Shown here: positions 1-12,700 of the stretch, piece by piece
How the letters are laid out: the number at the start of each line of letters is the position of its first letter
Numbering within the stretch: position 1 is the stretch's first letter
DNA from: Dissophora ornata
Taxonomy: Eukaryota; Mortierellomycota; Mortierellomycetes; Mortierellales; Mortierellaceae
Reading direction: 5' to 3'
Assembly: GCA_025201705.1 (NCBI GenBank)
Contig: MU616597.1
Span: 8,778-72,777, forward strand
Length of the DNA: 64,000 nucleotides
The notes under the pieces: model-generated
What the model saw: only the letters and a program-made list of their open reading frames with translations
Told to the model about the DNA's origin: nothing
Databases searched by the model: none
Position numbers and translations under genes: made by a program

Positions 1-97
1 CCCCCCCCATTTTTCTGGATCAATTATTCCTTGTTTACTTTTCATTTTATCGTTTAACAACGTGAATCCACGATCTCTACATATCGCGTATGTTGGT

Positions 98-1594
98 CTA
101 CTTGCGCGGAAGGTCAATGTCTTCGACAATCGACCATACTTCCTGAATGATGTTCTTTTGAGCAGCAGAGGAGGCTTCTGGGGATGTGCTACCGTCCTCA
201 CCACAGCATCCACGGATCACCAAGAAGCGACGGCCTGTCAAGAGTTGGCCTTCGGTTACATCACGACCACATCCGTCCACAACAACACCGCCCGCCTCGC
301 GCACAATAATGATTCCGGCGCATACGTCCCTATTCAGAGGTGCAAACAAAAGTCCGGGTCAGCGAGGCACCACTCCCCTAAAATGACTCCCCAAGTCTTT
401 ATCATTTCAACACTTACCATTCCCAGCATCCAACCTCCCAGTAGACATCAATCTGTCCCTGCGCGACTGCCATCATGTTCATGGTGGCACTGCCCAAGCA
501 CCGAATACCGTGCGCGTGCCCAACCGCACGTCCTGGTGCCAAGCTTGAAGTATCTCTGGCAGACAGGTTGCGCATCGATTTGACTTTGGGATCAATGACA
601 TCAGTCTTGCGATCCGAACCGTATTCACCAGCAACGAGAGCCATGGAGAGCGAGGGCAGGGGAGGGGCTGGGTGAGGGTAGGAGAGTGGGAGACGGTGAC
701 CCTGTTCACGAGGATTCTCCTCAATCTTGGAGAGGTACGCGCCCTGACCCTTGGCGGCCGAGAAGAGCTAGTGCGAGTAAAAGGAGGGGAAAAGGTGCGT
801 GTAAGTTAAGTAAACAAAGACGATAGGAGGATTGTGGGTGCCTAATCAACTGTGCATTTTACAAGCCATGTTCACGACGAATCCACCCCATTGCATAATC
901 GGATAACTGGATCGCGCATTAAATTCATTCATCCCCACAAAAAAAAAAAAAGTTGGTTACCTGGTTGAGGATGGGGTTGTAGATGACACCGACGACGGGC
1001 TCTTGATTGATAGTCAAACCAATCGAGATGGCGACGAACGGGAACCTGTAAAGCGAGCGTAAAAGACGCGTGAGAAGGGGACCCACCGATCAGGTATCTC
1101 GGATATTAAACAGAACAGTCTTTCTTTTCCATACCCATGGACAAAGTTGGTGGTGCCATCAATTGGATCGACAATCCAGGTGGGAGCATCCGTCAGACTA
1201 CACTCCTCTCCTCCGGCAACGGTCTCTTCGCCGATGAAGCTAAACGCAGTTGGATCATGGAATTCAAGTGTCAGTTCCTAACTTTCTTCATTGTAGCATA
1301 CGGGATTCTTGATAGATCAGTTGAGCAATTGAAGGTCTGAGGTGACGTTTTTTTCTTCCTTGTCCCTTACGAGTGAGTCTTCATCTTCTCGGCGATCTCG
1401 GCGCGGACCAACTTCTCGACCTTCTGGTCCCACTCGGTGACGAGGTCCGCAGTGTTGCCTTTCTTGACGAGGAGCGCGCTGCGTTCGGGCGAAAAACGGC
1501 TGTTGAAGCCCTCGAGGATGACAGGGCCAGCGAGTTTCGCGAGGTGGATGGCGAATTCCAAGTAGGATTCGAGTTCTGCTGCGGTGTAGCTCAT
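98..1594 (-). CDS. Inositol monophosphatase (IMPase), multi-exon
   Basis: Hydrolyses inositol monophosphates to free myo-inositol, a cytosolic Mg-dependent step feeding phosphoinositide synthesis. The minus strand reads as about five exons: start at 1594 ([16 protein letters not shown]), first exon to about 1367, then pieces near 1260-1137, 1045-963, 770-414 and 349-98. The metal-binding signature is clear. GEET follows the first intron, [15 protein letters not shown] supplies the paired Asp ligands, and the late W-D motif is rebuilt across the 414/349 junction (WEW|D-VCAG), followed by [10 protein letters not shown] single stop at 98-100 closes the frame. It diverges from the M28 peptidase gene at 1837, leaving about 240 bp of shared upstream DNA. 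The family call is firm; the exact edges of the middle exons are less so. Confidence 0.9.
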
Positions 1595-1836
1595 GACTGA
1601 TGTAGAGGGAGGTGAATGTAAAGAGAAAAGAGATGCAGTATGGAGGACGAATGATTGCGCTGTTTGAGTAGCAGACCTGTGCCACGTACGGATGACACGA
1701 CGAGGCGCCGTACGTAGGTTGATCGGGTTAGTGGCAACCCAGAATAGGGAACGGGAGCTGCAGGTAAAAAAAACCCCCCTGACGCTCAGGCCTGTTCTTA
1801 CCTTTCCTCATCCATTCCCTTTTCATTCCAAACGCG
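1595..1836. promoter_or_regulatory. Divergent promoter region, IMPase / M28 peptidase
   Basis: The 242 bp between the two oppositely oriented start codons must contain both 5' leaders and the core promoters. An A-run followed by a C-run lies at about 1767-1778. I see no clear TATA box. Confidence 0.5.
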
Positions 1837-3796
1837 ATGAACGAAAAGCAATCCAAATCGCTCTTGCCCACCACATCAGAGGCATCAGGGTCCTCGGAGA
1901 CCCCTATCCGCTGCGCAATTGATCGCCGAAGACAGCACCTTAGACGCCTCTTCAAACTGAGTCTCTTGGGCTTGCTGCTCTACTATCTTCTCATCATGCC
2001 AAATGACGAGGACAGCCGCGATGCGGACACATTTTCAGGCTATAGTCGCAGGGAGAACAAGAAGTACCACTTTGAAAAGCATATGCAAGCAGACGTCAAT
2101 CAGCTCGTTGCGGGAAGCTTGGAATCCAGGTAAGAGGCCAAGCACCGTTTCAATTGCTTCCTCATTACTGGCTTTATTTCCTAGTGCTAATGCAGCTCAA
2201 CACTTTAACCCTGGTGCCTCACATCTAGTATCGTGTGGGAACGCTTGGCAGAAATGACTGATACGTATGGGCCCCGCATTGTTGGTTCAGAGGCATTGGA
2301 AAAGGTATGGAATTTCTGACGTGTGATCTGCCTAGTCTTGCACTCAACGAGGCGCGGTCTGTCGATTGAGCCACAATTTAACCGATGTCGCATTCCTACC
2401 TCTCGATATGTAGTCTATCGATTGGATCATGGAAAACGCCAAAGCAGACGGCCTATCTGTAACAACCGAGGAGGTCGTTGTAGACTACTGGCAACGACAT
2501 GAGGAGTCTCTTCATTTCCTCTCTCCTACCCGTGGCCAGGTCAAGATGCACATTCTCGGTCTTGGCTACAGCGTGTCTACACCCGACCCTATCAACGGAC
2601 TCACAGCTGAAATTATTGTTGTCTATTCAAAGGAGGAGCTAGACCAATTGGGCAAAGCCGGTGAGGTCGAGGGCAAGATTGTTCTCTATAATAAGCCCTT
2701 CATAAACTACGACGGGAGCGCTATCTTCAGAGCGTTTGGTTCGGTTTGGGCACAAGAGCATGGTGCTGTCGCAGCTCTTGTTCGATCCGTAGGACCGTTT
2801 TCGCTTCAGACGCCACATACAGGGGCTGCAAACCCAGCCAGCATCCCTTCCGCTGCAATCACTGCTGAGGATGCCGATCTGTTGGAGCGCTCTCTTAAGA
2901 GACATCAGCAAGACCCAAAGAAGTTTAAGGAATGGCCAAAGGTCAAGTTGGTTATGGGCGCAACTACAGGTCTCGGGGCCAAAGTCTCCAGAAACATTAT
3001 TATCGAGTTGAAGGGAAGAGAGAAACCAGAGGAGATTGTGGTTGTTGGAGGACATACTGACAGTTGGGATGTTGGGGTCGGCGCTGTAGATGATGGTGCA
3101 GGATGCTTCATTGCTTGGGAGACTCTACGTCAGCTGAGTTTGTTGGAGAGGCCCCCACGGAGGACTGTGAGGGCAGTGCTCTGGACATCGGAAGAGAATA
3201 CGTCTGTTGGAGGAGTTGTATATGCGATGAACCACCCGCAGACAAACACAAGTCGACATGTTTTCGCATTCGAATCTGATATTGGAGTATTTGATCCCTA
3301 TGGAATTGATTTTACATCGGGACGCCATGGCAAGGACAACGGGCAAGATTCTTTCGAGTTCATGGTGGCAGCTGGAGAGTACTTTTTGGGGTCACGTAAG
3401 GATCTGGGATATCCCGGAGCAGGGAAGCATGTTCGACCTGATGCAGAAGGCGCGGACATCGATCCGCTGTGTAAACAGGGTGTCGCCTGTGCTCAGTTCA
3501 CACCCGCCGACCCGTTCCCTCTCCCGTACTCGACGTCTCCGTATGCACTCCAGATTTCACCTGCAGATGATGGACACCGTGACCGCAAGCGCGATGATAA
3601 GCAGCGTCACCACAGGCATCATAGCCATCACAGTGACGAAGAAGCGCCTCGCAGACCAGTGGATAGCGGCTACTTCTACTACCACCACACGGAAGCAGAT
3701 ACAATGGGCGCGTTTACACCTGACCAAGTGAAGCGCTCCGCAGCAGTAATGGCTATCTGGACATACATTGCAGCTGAGAGCCCTGTCGAGCTGTAG
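1837..3796 (+). CDS. Membrane-anchored M28 metallopeptidase, carboxypeptidase Q-like
   Basis: Probable dizinc exopeptidase related to carboxypeptidase Q (plasma glutamate carboxypeptidase). Three exons fit by frame: 1837-2129, 2229-2304 and 2414-3796, giving about 583 residues. Near residues 35-53 a basic stretch (RRRQHLRR) precedes a hydrophobic segment (LLGLLLYYLLIMP), a typical type II signal anchor, so the catalytic part should face the lumen or outside. Zinc and catalytic motifs are visible: GGHTDSWDVGVGAVDDGAG, then SEENTSVGG with the catalytic Glu, then a late Asp (ESDIGVFDP) and a terminal YHHTEADTM histidine. A PA-like domain sits before the catalytic core. A histidine/charged insertion (3571-3645, RHHRHHSHHSDEE) interrupts the catalytic domain just before the last zinc-ligand motif. 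An AATAAA signal lies at about 3837. Family call firm; substrate unknown. Confidence 0.9.
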
Positions 3797-3999
3797 ATAA
3801 GATGCGAAGGTACTGGGATCATTAGAATCGTCCAAGAATAAAGCGCGATGCATGAAAGTCGCGTATTCCAAAACAGGGAGTCACCGTCCCAACACTATTT
3901 TTTGCTAAACCTCTTCCACTCCTCGAGTTTGCATTCTTCAACCCGCTTCTTTTCCCACGAATTCACAGACACATCCCATTCCCTCAACTCATTGCAAGC

Positions 4000-5910
4000 A
4001 TGCGTGTTCTTGTCACTGGTGCCTCAGGTCTTCTCGGCCGCGCTGTCGTTACCGAGTTTAAGAATTCAGGCCATGAAGGTTCGGAATGATCACCTCTGAA
4101 CAAAGAACTGATCAGCACTTTTGTCAAACTCCTGACCGAGAACGCTGACTCCTCTCCTAAAAAAAACTATTGTTGCACTTCTCGACATAGTCGTCGGCGT
4201 AGCGTTCTCTCGTGCGAATGGGGATCTTAAGAAGGTAATGCAGCTGCTATTGTGCGAAAGATAGCAACCCGTCTTTATTCCTCGTTATCGTGATAGCCGA
4301 TAACCTAAATATTTGTGAACTATGACTTATGCAGCTTAACTTGGAGGATTCAGCTGCTGTGGAGGCATTTGTCGACCAGGAAAAGCCCGATGGCATGTAT
4401 TTTTTTCTTTTCTGCTGGGCGCTATTGTTGGCGCTAACGGAGCATGTCAATTGAAGAGTTGCTAAAGTTTCGTCCAATGGTTGTCCGACTTTGCAGTTAT
4501 CGTGCACTGTGCTGCCGAGCGTCGGCCTGATGTCGTCGAGAAAGATCCCAATGGCGCCAAGAACGTAAGTGATGTAGATCAAGACTATCATTGCCTTAGT
4601 GCCCTCTATTGACATTTTGCTATCGCTTTCTCACCTCAATTTCTCTGCCAATTTGGCCATAACAGCTTAATGTGCAGGTTCCTGGATTACTTGCCGATCT
4701 GACGAACGATCGTGGGATTCTCCTGATCTACATCTCGACGGACTATGTCTTTGATGGCACCAAACCGCCGTACGATGTGCGTGACGAGGCGAACCCGTTG
4801 AATACTTATGGTAAATATGTTTCTTGATGCGTCGTTGGGCTGATTTATCGTGTTGTTGCAGTTGGAGAGAATGGATGGGCTTAAATATAAACGACGTTCG
4901 ACGTTCGATGCAAATGATTAGGCCAAACTAAGTACGACGGCGAGCTCGAGGTCAAGAGACTGAACTCCTCGGCAGTCATCTTGAGAGTTCCTATCCTTTA
5001 CGGAGCCACCGAATATAATGGCGAGTCGGCTGTCAATGCCCTGATCGACAGCGTCAAGGATGTAAAGAGAAGTCGATATGGCAGTTGTTTTATACCTATG
5101 TCTCGTGAGTCGCTTCGTGTCTCTTACAATTTCCTGTGGTCACTCTAGGGCAAAGCTACCTCCATGGATCACTATTGTATCCGCTATCCCACCAATGGTA
5201 ATGTCAATGACTATGCGTTTCAATAGCAAGCGAGCAATGTTGCACCTGAAGAAATCAATCTACTCACAATCCACATTGCTAAAATATACTACAACAGTTG
5301 CAGATGTCGCGCGAGTGATTAAGGACTTGTCGCTCAAGGTCCGACAAGAGAAGGTCTTCATCTCGGGAGTTCTCCACTTTTCCAATGAAGAAAAGTTCAC
5401 CAAATACGAGATCTGTGGTACGTTTGCAAGGCCTTTACTCCACGGCCAGTCTATCCAGGATTGTTTTCGTACGATGACGGGTATCTGACATCTTTTTCTC
5501 TATATGATGTCTTTGCAGAGGTTATCGCTCAGGTCATGGGAGCCTCTGTAGACCACCTGAAGCCCGCCTCCGAGGCTCCTAAGGATGCTGGCAGTACGTA
5601 TCTTGGTTTATTTTCTGCCCGCGTGTATTTTTTTTTTTGGGCTTGGCTCTCTCGACAAGGGTTATGGAAGCGGAGTTTTCTTTGACGCAGGATATGCTGG
5701 AGAAACATTTCTACGTGAAAGCTGTTCAACTCGGCATGATATTAATATCGTGCGTGTTTGTAATTATTGATGACCATGCTTTATTTCACGTTAGCCACCA
5801 GACCGTATGATTGCCATCTGTCGAACAGGTGTCTGAACGGCGTTGGCATCGACACGCACTGTGTCAAGTTTTCGGATTGGATGCAGAACTGGTTGAAGAA
5901 CCAAAAGTGA
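4000..5910 (+). CDS. MAT2B-like / RmlD-type NAD(P)-dependent reductase
   Basis: Extended short-chain dehydrogenase of the RmlD family, closest in shape to the beta regulatory subunit of methionine adenosyltransferase. The start at 4000 opens directly on the nucleotide-binding motif [14 protein letters not shown]. About ten short exons can be joined by frame. They include 4000-4078, 4191-4234, 4335-about 4400 (to KPDGI), then [28 protein letters not shown], the YxxxK pair in [40 protein letters not shown], and a last exon ending at 5910 with [12 protein letters not shown]. The C-terminal [12 protein letters not shown] segment matches the family's RPxxxxLD motif. Whether it regulates S-adenosylmethionine synthesis or reduces a sugar nucleotide cannot be told from sequence alone. 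Confidence 0.85.
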
Positions 5911-6786
5911 TCGCATTTAAAATAAAAAGTACTCTCAGTGGCAAAACGGACATCCGTTCATTTACCACTGTTGTACCAAATAAAATGACTAAAGCGAAAA
6001 AGAAAAGATTAATTGCGCGCTGCTGTTGGGAATGTATCCCGTTGCCTGCATTGTAGTTGTGGAGATTAGCAGGCAATCAATATTCTGCACAAGGTGTCGT
6101 ACATCATGCAAATACAGACGGTGGCGTAGACCATGGTTGGCAAGTCTGTTTTCCCTGGTTCGATAATGGCTGCCGGCAAGGGGGAAGAGGAATGAGTATC
6201 CTTCGGTGCTTCAAAGCCTCCTTTGAGAGCAATTGCTTTTCGAGTGGCGATGCCAGGACAGTTCCCAGTTGCTATTCACACGAGATATTCGTCCCTCTGC
6301 GGATGAACGGCGCAGAGGCAATCAAATGCTGGCACGCGAGTGTGCTCCTCAAAAATCAAATTTAATTAGGACAAGCCAAACGGGCTACAAGGCTCAGCAG
6401 GGCGGGGAACTGGGCCCGGGCGGCGGTGTTGCGAGCAACTGCAGGGCGAAGAGCGAACAGAGAAGCAGCGAATCTCGACAGGAAGAAAACACAGAGTGTG
6501 CGAGGACCAGCCGCATTTAATTTGGCTCGACACTCAATTGCTTTGCATTTTCTCGCTCACTTCCCTTCTCTCTTTCTCTCTCCTCATTGCCCCTCTTCAT
6601 CTGCCTTCCGCCCTAACCTCGAGACATCCTGCTCACCTCTCTTCCTTAAGCGGACACCATAAGGCGTTATCCTTGCAGCTTGTCTTTCCTATTTTCACAC
6701 CATTGCCTTTTTTGAAGTACTGATCGAGATTCAGGAACGAAGCAAAACACGCCCATTCACGAAGCACGCGAAACAACAACTCCGCC
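5911..6786. other. Intergenic region upstream of RA-PH gene
   Basis: No convincing gene. The last 250 bp are CT-rich (around 6545-6600), as in many fungal promoters and 5' leaders, and should belong to the RA-PH gene starting at 6787. Small open frames here lack family motifs or splice support. Confidence 0.5.
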
Positions 6787-9700
6787 ATGACCCGAGAAAC
6801 AGCGCCGAATGGCGACCTTGACTTTGAACAGATGATGGGCGAGCTTGCCGCGATGAAGACGGACCTGGCCAACCGAGTATGTCCATATCGAATATTTCGT
6901 ATTCTTGTATTTGTGGGCTGTTCGTTTCCCAGTTTTTCTTTGCACAGTTTAAGAATAGCGGGGGATAATAAGAACATTAATTGTGGTGTCGTGCCCTTCG
7001 GTGGTGTCGTGCCCTTCGGTGGTGGTAATTGCTATGGGTCGACAGATAAAGGGAATCCTTGGCCTTTTGTTGTTCTGTGAAACGCATGGATCATAGATGG
7101 GGGTCGACGATGAAACTCTTCAGCCATGTTCGAATTAGAGTGTTTCGGTTAATGCCTCGCAGGCGGTGTTTTGGTGCTGCTCTTACCTTGTTTCCGGCCG
7201 CAAACATGGCTCCACAGTATACCAGCCTCAGAGCCTTCCACAGAAAAAAACCCCCCGCTCTCCATCGCTTGTATTGTGGCCCTGGTGTCCACAGGCAACA
7301 GTTGGTGCCGCTTCCCCGTCTATTCTCGTGCTTCCGATGACCTTGTGCGACAACCAAGGGCTTTTCCCGCCGCCCTTCACTTTATTTCATGGAGTAAGCT
7401 GACAACTCCTTTTTTTTCCCGCTCTCTCCTCTCTCGTTGTAGCAAGCAAGCCGTAGAGAAAGGCCCTCGCGTGCTGCAACCGACGGTGAACCCCGACGCA
7501 CACGTGCCCGAAGGGCTCAGACAGATCCCCGGGCAGATATAACCTTGTCCCTCGAAGCTGCCTCGGCAACGCCGGCTTCCAGTTCCGACCAGACGGCGCT
7601 CTCACCCACTTCGCCTGTCTTCAACAGATCCGCGGCACTCGCCGCAAGTTTGCGCGACGCAACAGATCAGAATCAGAGTCGGGGTCAGGAAAGACATCCA
7701 GCAGAAAGTGAGCAGAATAGTCAACCTAGGATGAGAATCGACGCGGCTATTGCAGATCCGTCTTCGTCCAGCTCAGAGGCTGCGACACGGGCAGCGCGGT
7801 CGACTGAAAACACAGAGCTCGATGACTCACTGGGGAACAATGGCCTCACCCGCACTGAAAGTCGTCGGCCACCAAAATCAGCACAACGCACTCGATCAAT
7901 CTCTACCAACTCATTCCGACTCTCTCACACACCGTACAACGACAATGGCGAGTCTATAGGTGAGAAAGGCAACTGGCCCGACAGCCAGGCTTCCTCACCC
8001 CAGGAGGTTGCAACACCAACATTTGGACCTACTGTCACACATCGCCAAATTCGACCTTATCCTTCCTCTCCTGCATTGGCCATAGCCAATGGCCAATCGG
8101 CATCGGTATCATCATCTCCTCGCTTGCCCGCTCGTTCCAATAGTCGAAGCTTTGTCAAATCGTCTGCTCCCGGATCCTCAAGTTTTGAACAGGCATCACA
8201 GGGGTCACCAGCTCCTTCAATCCCACCAAGGTCAAGGTCTGGGTCAAGACCTCAAAGTCGCATCAACACTGGTGTACCGGAACAGAATGGCCCCTACGTC
8301 AGCACACCTACGATCGCTGAGAGCCAAGAATATGCTTCCAAACAGCAGCATATGCAGAAGAAGAGCTCCAGCAATACTTTGCGAGGACACAATGAAAGCG
8401 AGGACTCTGTTGACCAGTCCCTGGCACCTTCGCTCCTACCTTCTGACCCAATCCCACCACCATCCTCGGACCAATACGATCGCTCGATCTCGCGAGACCA
8501 AGCGGCTCGACCAGCTCTCCGCAAGCAAACATCAACAGACCCAGCAGCAATTTATCGCCAACAACAGCAGGACCCTTCAGTGTCGCACGATCGTGTCCCT
8601 AGTCACCACATGTCTGAGAGACGACCTACCCGGGACAATGGCCAGTCTGGTGGTGGAAACTCTGCGTATGTTGATATTCGAGATGAGAATCGTTTCAAAG
8701 ACCCATCTGGGGATGCCAAACAGGGCACGGAGCGTGGTCGATCACAGAGACAGGAAGAAGAAGACTCAAAGGGTGGCATATTCAAATGGGCGAGATCGCG
8801 GAGCAAGTCGAAGGACGCCTCCGCCTCACGCCAAAACCCGGACGCTGTAAGTATTAGAATGAACATGTGCTGAAGAAGGAAAATCGTGGTCGGGTATTAT
8901 TATTTTTAGATGTGGATACTAACATGATAACTGCTTTTCGTTCCTCTCCAACAGCCTACGTATCCAGAATATAACCCCGCGTTGATTCCGAGTCGCAGTG
9001 CCAGCTCCGCAGGAATGCAGCGCGCAAAGTCGGTCCCCAGGAAACCCTCAAACCAGAGCCTTCAGGGCAACGGTGATGGCAGGCCACCATATTCAGCCGC
9101 TACCCTAAACAATGTCCAGCCCCCAACCCCTAGCGGATCAACCCATTTGCAGCACAACAGGTCCATCTCAAAGCCCGGCATTAACCCTTCCAACGATGCT
9201 TCAACGTCGCAGCCTGCAGCATCATTGAACGTCAGCACGAACACGAACACAACTTATCACGAAAAGATGATTCGCGGCATGGGCATGGGAAGCACGCCGA
9301 TCGTGCCAGCTGTTCTCCTCACACCTCAACCCTCGTTCCCAACAACATCTTCTGGTTCAGCTCCTCCAGGCGGTATGAGGAACATGGCCTTGGCGATGAT
9401 GAAGCAGGAAGGATCGCCCAGCTCTAGTGAGTTGCAGATGCAACAGCGACAACATCAGCTCCAACAAACGCAAATGCTGCACCTCCAGCAGCAGCAAAGG
9501 TTAGCTGCTTCTGCTGCCAACTCTACTTCCCCTCCCGCTACACCCACGAGTCCCAGGAACCAGGTGAATGCACTGCAAAATCCCTTGTCGCACCCAACTG
9601 GAGCAGCAGGAGCAGGAGCGGCAGCTCCAACGCAGCGTCTCGTTGCGACGCGCATCTATATCCAGACGGAGACCGATTTCAAGTCATTGAACTTGGCGCC

Positions 9701-12700
9701 AAACACGACAGCATTGGACGCATTGCAAATGTTGCAACAGCGCGGAACCTTCGGTGAACCAGGCGATGGCCGGTACCACGACCGGTGGACAGTGTTTGAA
9801 TACTCGAAAGAGTTTTTAATCGAGCGTCCTTTGCGGGACTTCGAGGTCTTGTTGGATATTATGAAGACATGGGAGGCAGATAAGGATAACAAGATGATCT
9901 GCAAGGGTTTCCCTGCTCGGGGTGAATTGTCAGCCAAAGAGATTATTCGTCTAGTTGGACCTGCAGGGCAGCAGGGCTTTGTACGGCCTCACGGCTGGGT
10001 GCATTTAGAAACGAAGAAAAGCAAATGGGTGAAGAGGTACTTGCATATCACAGACACTGCTGTTTATCATTCCAAGGACAGCAAGGTAACAAAGGCAACG
10101 AGAATGAGCTCATCTGCTTACTTGACATGGTTATGTGAAATAGTCCTCACGCGTCTTTATTTTCGTCCATGGAATAGTTTAATGGAGAGAGCATGCTTTG
10201 TCTACTCCGCAATTTCGACGTGTACTCTGTGCAAGTGCCACGCAAGAAAGCGCCGACAAAGTTCGGATTTGCCATGAAGTCATCGGACAGCATTCACATG
10301 TATGAAACGCCGGAGGACGATTATATCCATTATATCTGTGTCGAGTCCGGCGAGTCGCTTCGCGAATGGTTGGTAGGACTTCGTGCAGCTAAGGTAAGCA
10401 GATCGATCCCAACACATCGATGATGAATTGGTTTTTATTTACGGATGGCTCACACACTTGCTATTGGTATTTCTTTAGGGCATGTTCATGTACAATGCCA
10501 ACCCAGAGGTGGTGCGGGAGGGACAGCGACATGCGGATGAGTTGATGTCTTCTGCAAACCAGGATGGGTTGTTGTCAAGAGGCAACTTGACAGATGAACA
10601 GGTGAGCATGGCCGAAGCCAAACTCGCTGGATTGGGCATGTCCTTGAGCAGCAGCTTGAGTTTAAGGGGGAATAGATCGCGTTAGCCGTTTCTTTTTTTC
10701 CCCTGTCGACCTACACCATGCATCATCTTTTTTTTTTTTTTTTTTTTTTTCCCATTTTCCCGCCCATTTTCCTCCCTTTCACAACATCCTTTTTCTTTCT
10801 TTATTAAGGAAAAAAAAACGTCGAATAACATCAAGAGCACACGAGAATCCGTGAGAGAGACAGATGCAGTATGATGCTCGTTGCTGGAAAAGCACGTAGA
10901 CCGTTTTTACCCGCTTGGGTTGTTGAGGACGAGGAGCACCTGTCGCTTTTATGGAAATGATGATGGACTGCATGGACAATGTGCCTTGAATATCAGAATC
11001 GATGGAAGATTACAATAATTAAAAAGAAGAACGATCTGGTGGAAGGGCAAAAACGAGCAGGCGGTCTTTGACCATTGGACAAGTGTGCTCCATCTCCTGC
11101 TCCTCTTCCCTCCTTGTTGAACCGCTTGGAGATCTCCCTTTGGATCTCCTTTTGGACTACTTTTGATTCCTCTTCGACTTTCTCGATATCCTCGGTTGGT
11201 CTGCCATCGTCCTATTCGCAGTATGTACGGCACGCGCAACGTATTGGCCGGTTTATGTCTCTTCGTCCTGGAATCCGCTTACTCCCCAAGTCAACAAAGG
11301 ACGGGTAGCTTCCTTTGTTCTTTTATCCTCTCTTCGTTGATGCTGGAGTTGTCTGTTGACACACCGTCTACCTTTTGTCGACCCTTCGTATGCTACAATG
11401 GAGACAAAAAAGAGGGAAGTACAAAGGGAAGAGGCGGGGCCCTGCACTGCAATGTTATGCGGATCCTTGGGTAATGGCAGGCGTGGAAACTGGCGAGCTC
11501 TATCTCACATCTCCCTTGATGTCTCCTTGCGTACGCTGCCCGCTCTTTCCTGCTGTTTATTCTTCCGTTCATCATCTCCTCCGTCTTCGTTCCTCCTCCT
11601 GCTGCTCTCGATACACCCTTCCCTTTTTCGAACTCGCCTTGTTGGCGCAATTATCAGGATAGGGCGAAAATGATACATTACTTGGCTCTGTTCTTTTTTT
11701 ATCCCAACTCCTTGCATCGAACCTTCTCTTTCACTCACTTTGTCTTCTCTCTCTTCTCTCTCTCCTCTCATTACAGCCCATTGATCAGACAGCGACGCCA
11801 ACGTTCCATTCCAATTCACCACAAGGGCCTCCCTTCAGACCTACTACTATTGCTACGATTACTAAAGCTGCAGCTTTGAACATTCCGACACTGGTGCCTG
11901 CGCCAACAACAACGACAGAGACACAGCTGCCCGCGCATACCACACTCTCTCAAGAAAACGTCGCGATTGTACATTCGAATCTGGATTTGAATCATCCCTC
12001 TTCCCCTCTTTCTCCACAGACACACTCATCCTCCAGCTTTATTGGCTTAGCTATCTCTATTGAAGCGTCGTCCTTGTCCTCCTCCGCTTCCAACATCAAC
12101 ATTAGGAGTCCAGTCTCTAGCACTAACGGCACTGATACTACTGTAACTGGAACCGTTTCAGGAGTAGACAAGATGCTATCCAACAGCAACAGTATTAGTG
12201 TGACTGGCAACACTGCCGTCAATGACGGTCCTAGCCCCAAGAACCCCTTCATGGCGGGTAGCCTGTTGCAGCAGCGCGCGGAAGCAGAGAAGCAGGAGAT
12301 TGAGAATATGAAGCAGCAACTAAGAATGAGAGAACAAGCAGGCGTGCTGGGCGCACGGAACATGAACTTCATGAGCGACAACAACACGCTTCAAACCAAC
12401 AGTAACAGCAACAGCAATGGTAACTCTACGCCCAGCTCACAGAACTACCAACATAGTGGCCGTGGTCGAGACATCTCGGCTTCGGGTTCCGCAATGTCTC
12501 TATCCTCAGCCGCCTCGGAGCACTCTCCTCACCAACAGTACCAGCATCAGCCACCACAACAACCGTTGCCTTTGACATCACAAACAACGGCCCCCAAGTT
12601 CGGTGGACCAGGAACGTTGATCGAGAAGGGTGAGGCCCGTGCGGCAGAGCTACTGAGATCCAAGAGCGCAGGGACAGGACTACTTCGCCCATCGCACGCA

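Noticed and set aside
62..583. 173-codon plus-strand frame at the window start
   Set aside because: It is antisense to the IMPase exons, whose conserved motifs read on the other strand.
1317..1685. 122-codon minus-strand frame over the IMPase first exon
   Set aside because: Out of frame with the conserved IMPase sequence and shows no family motif.
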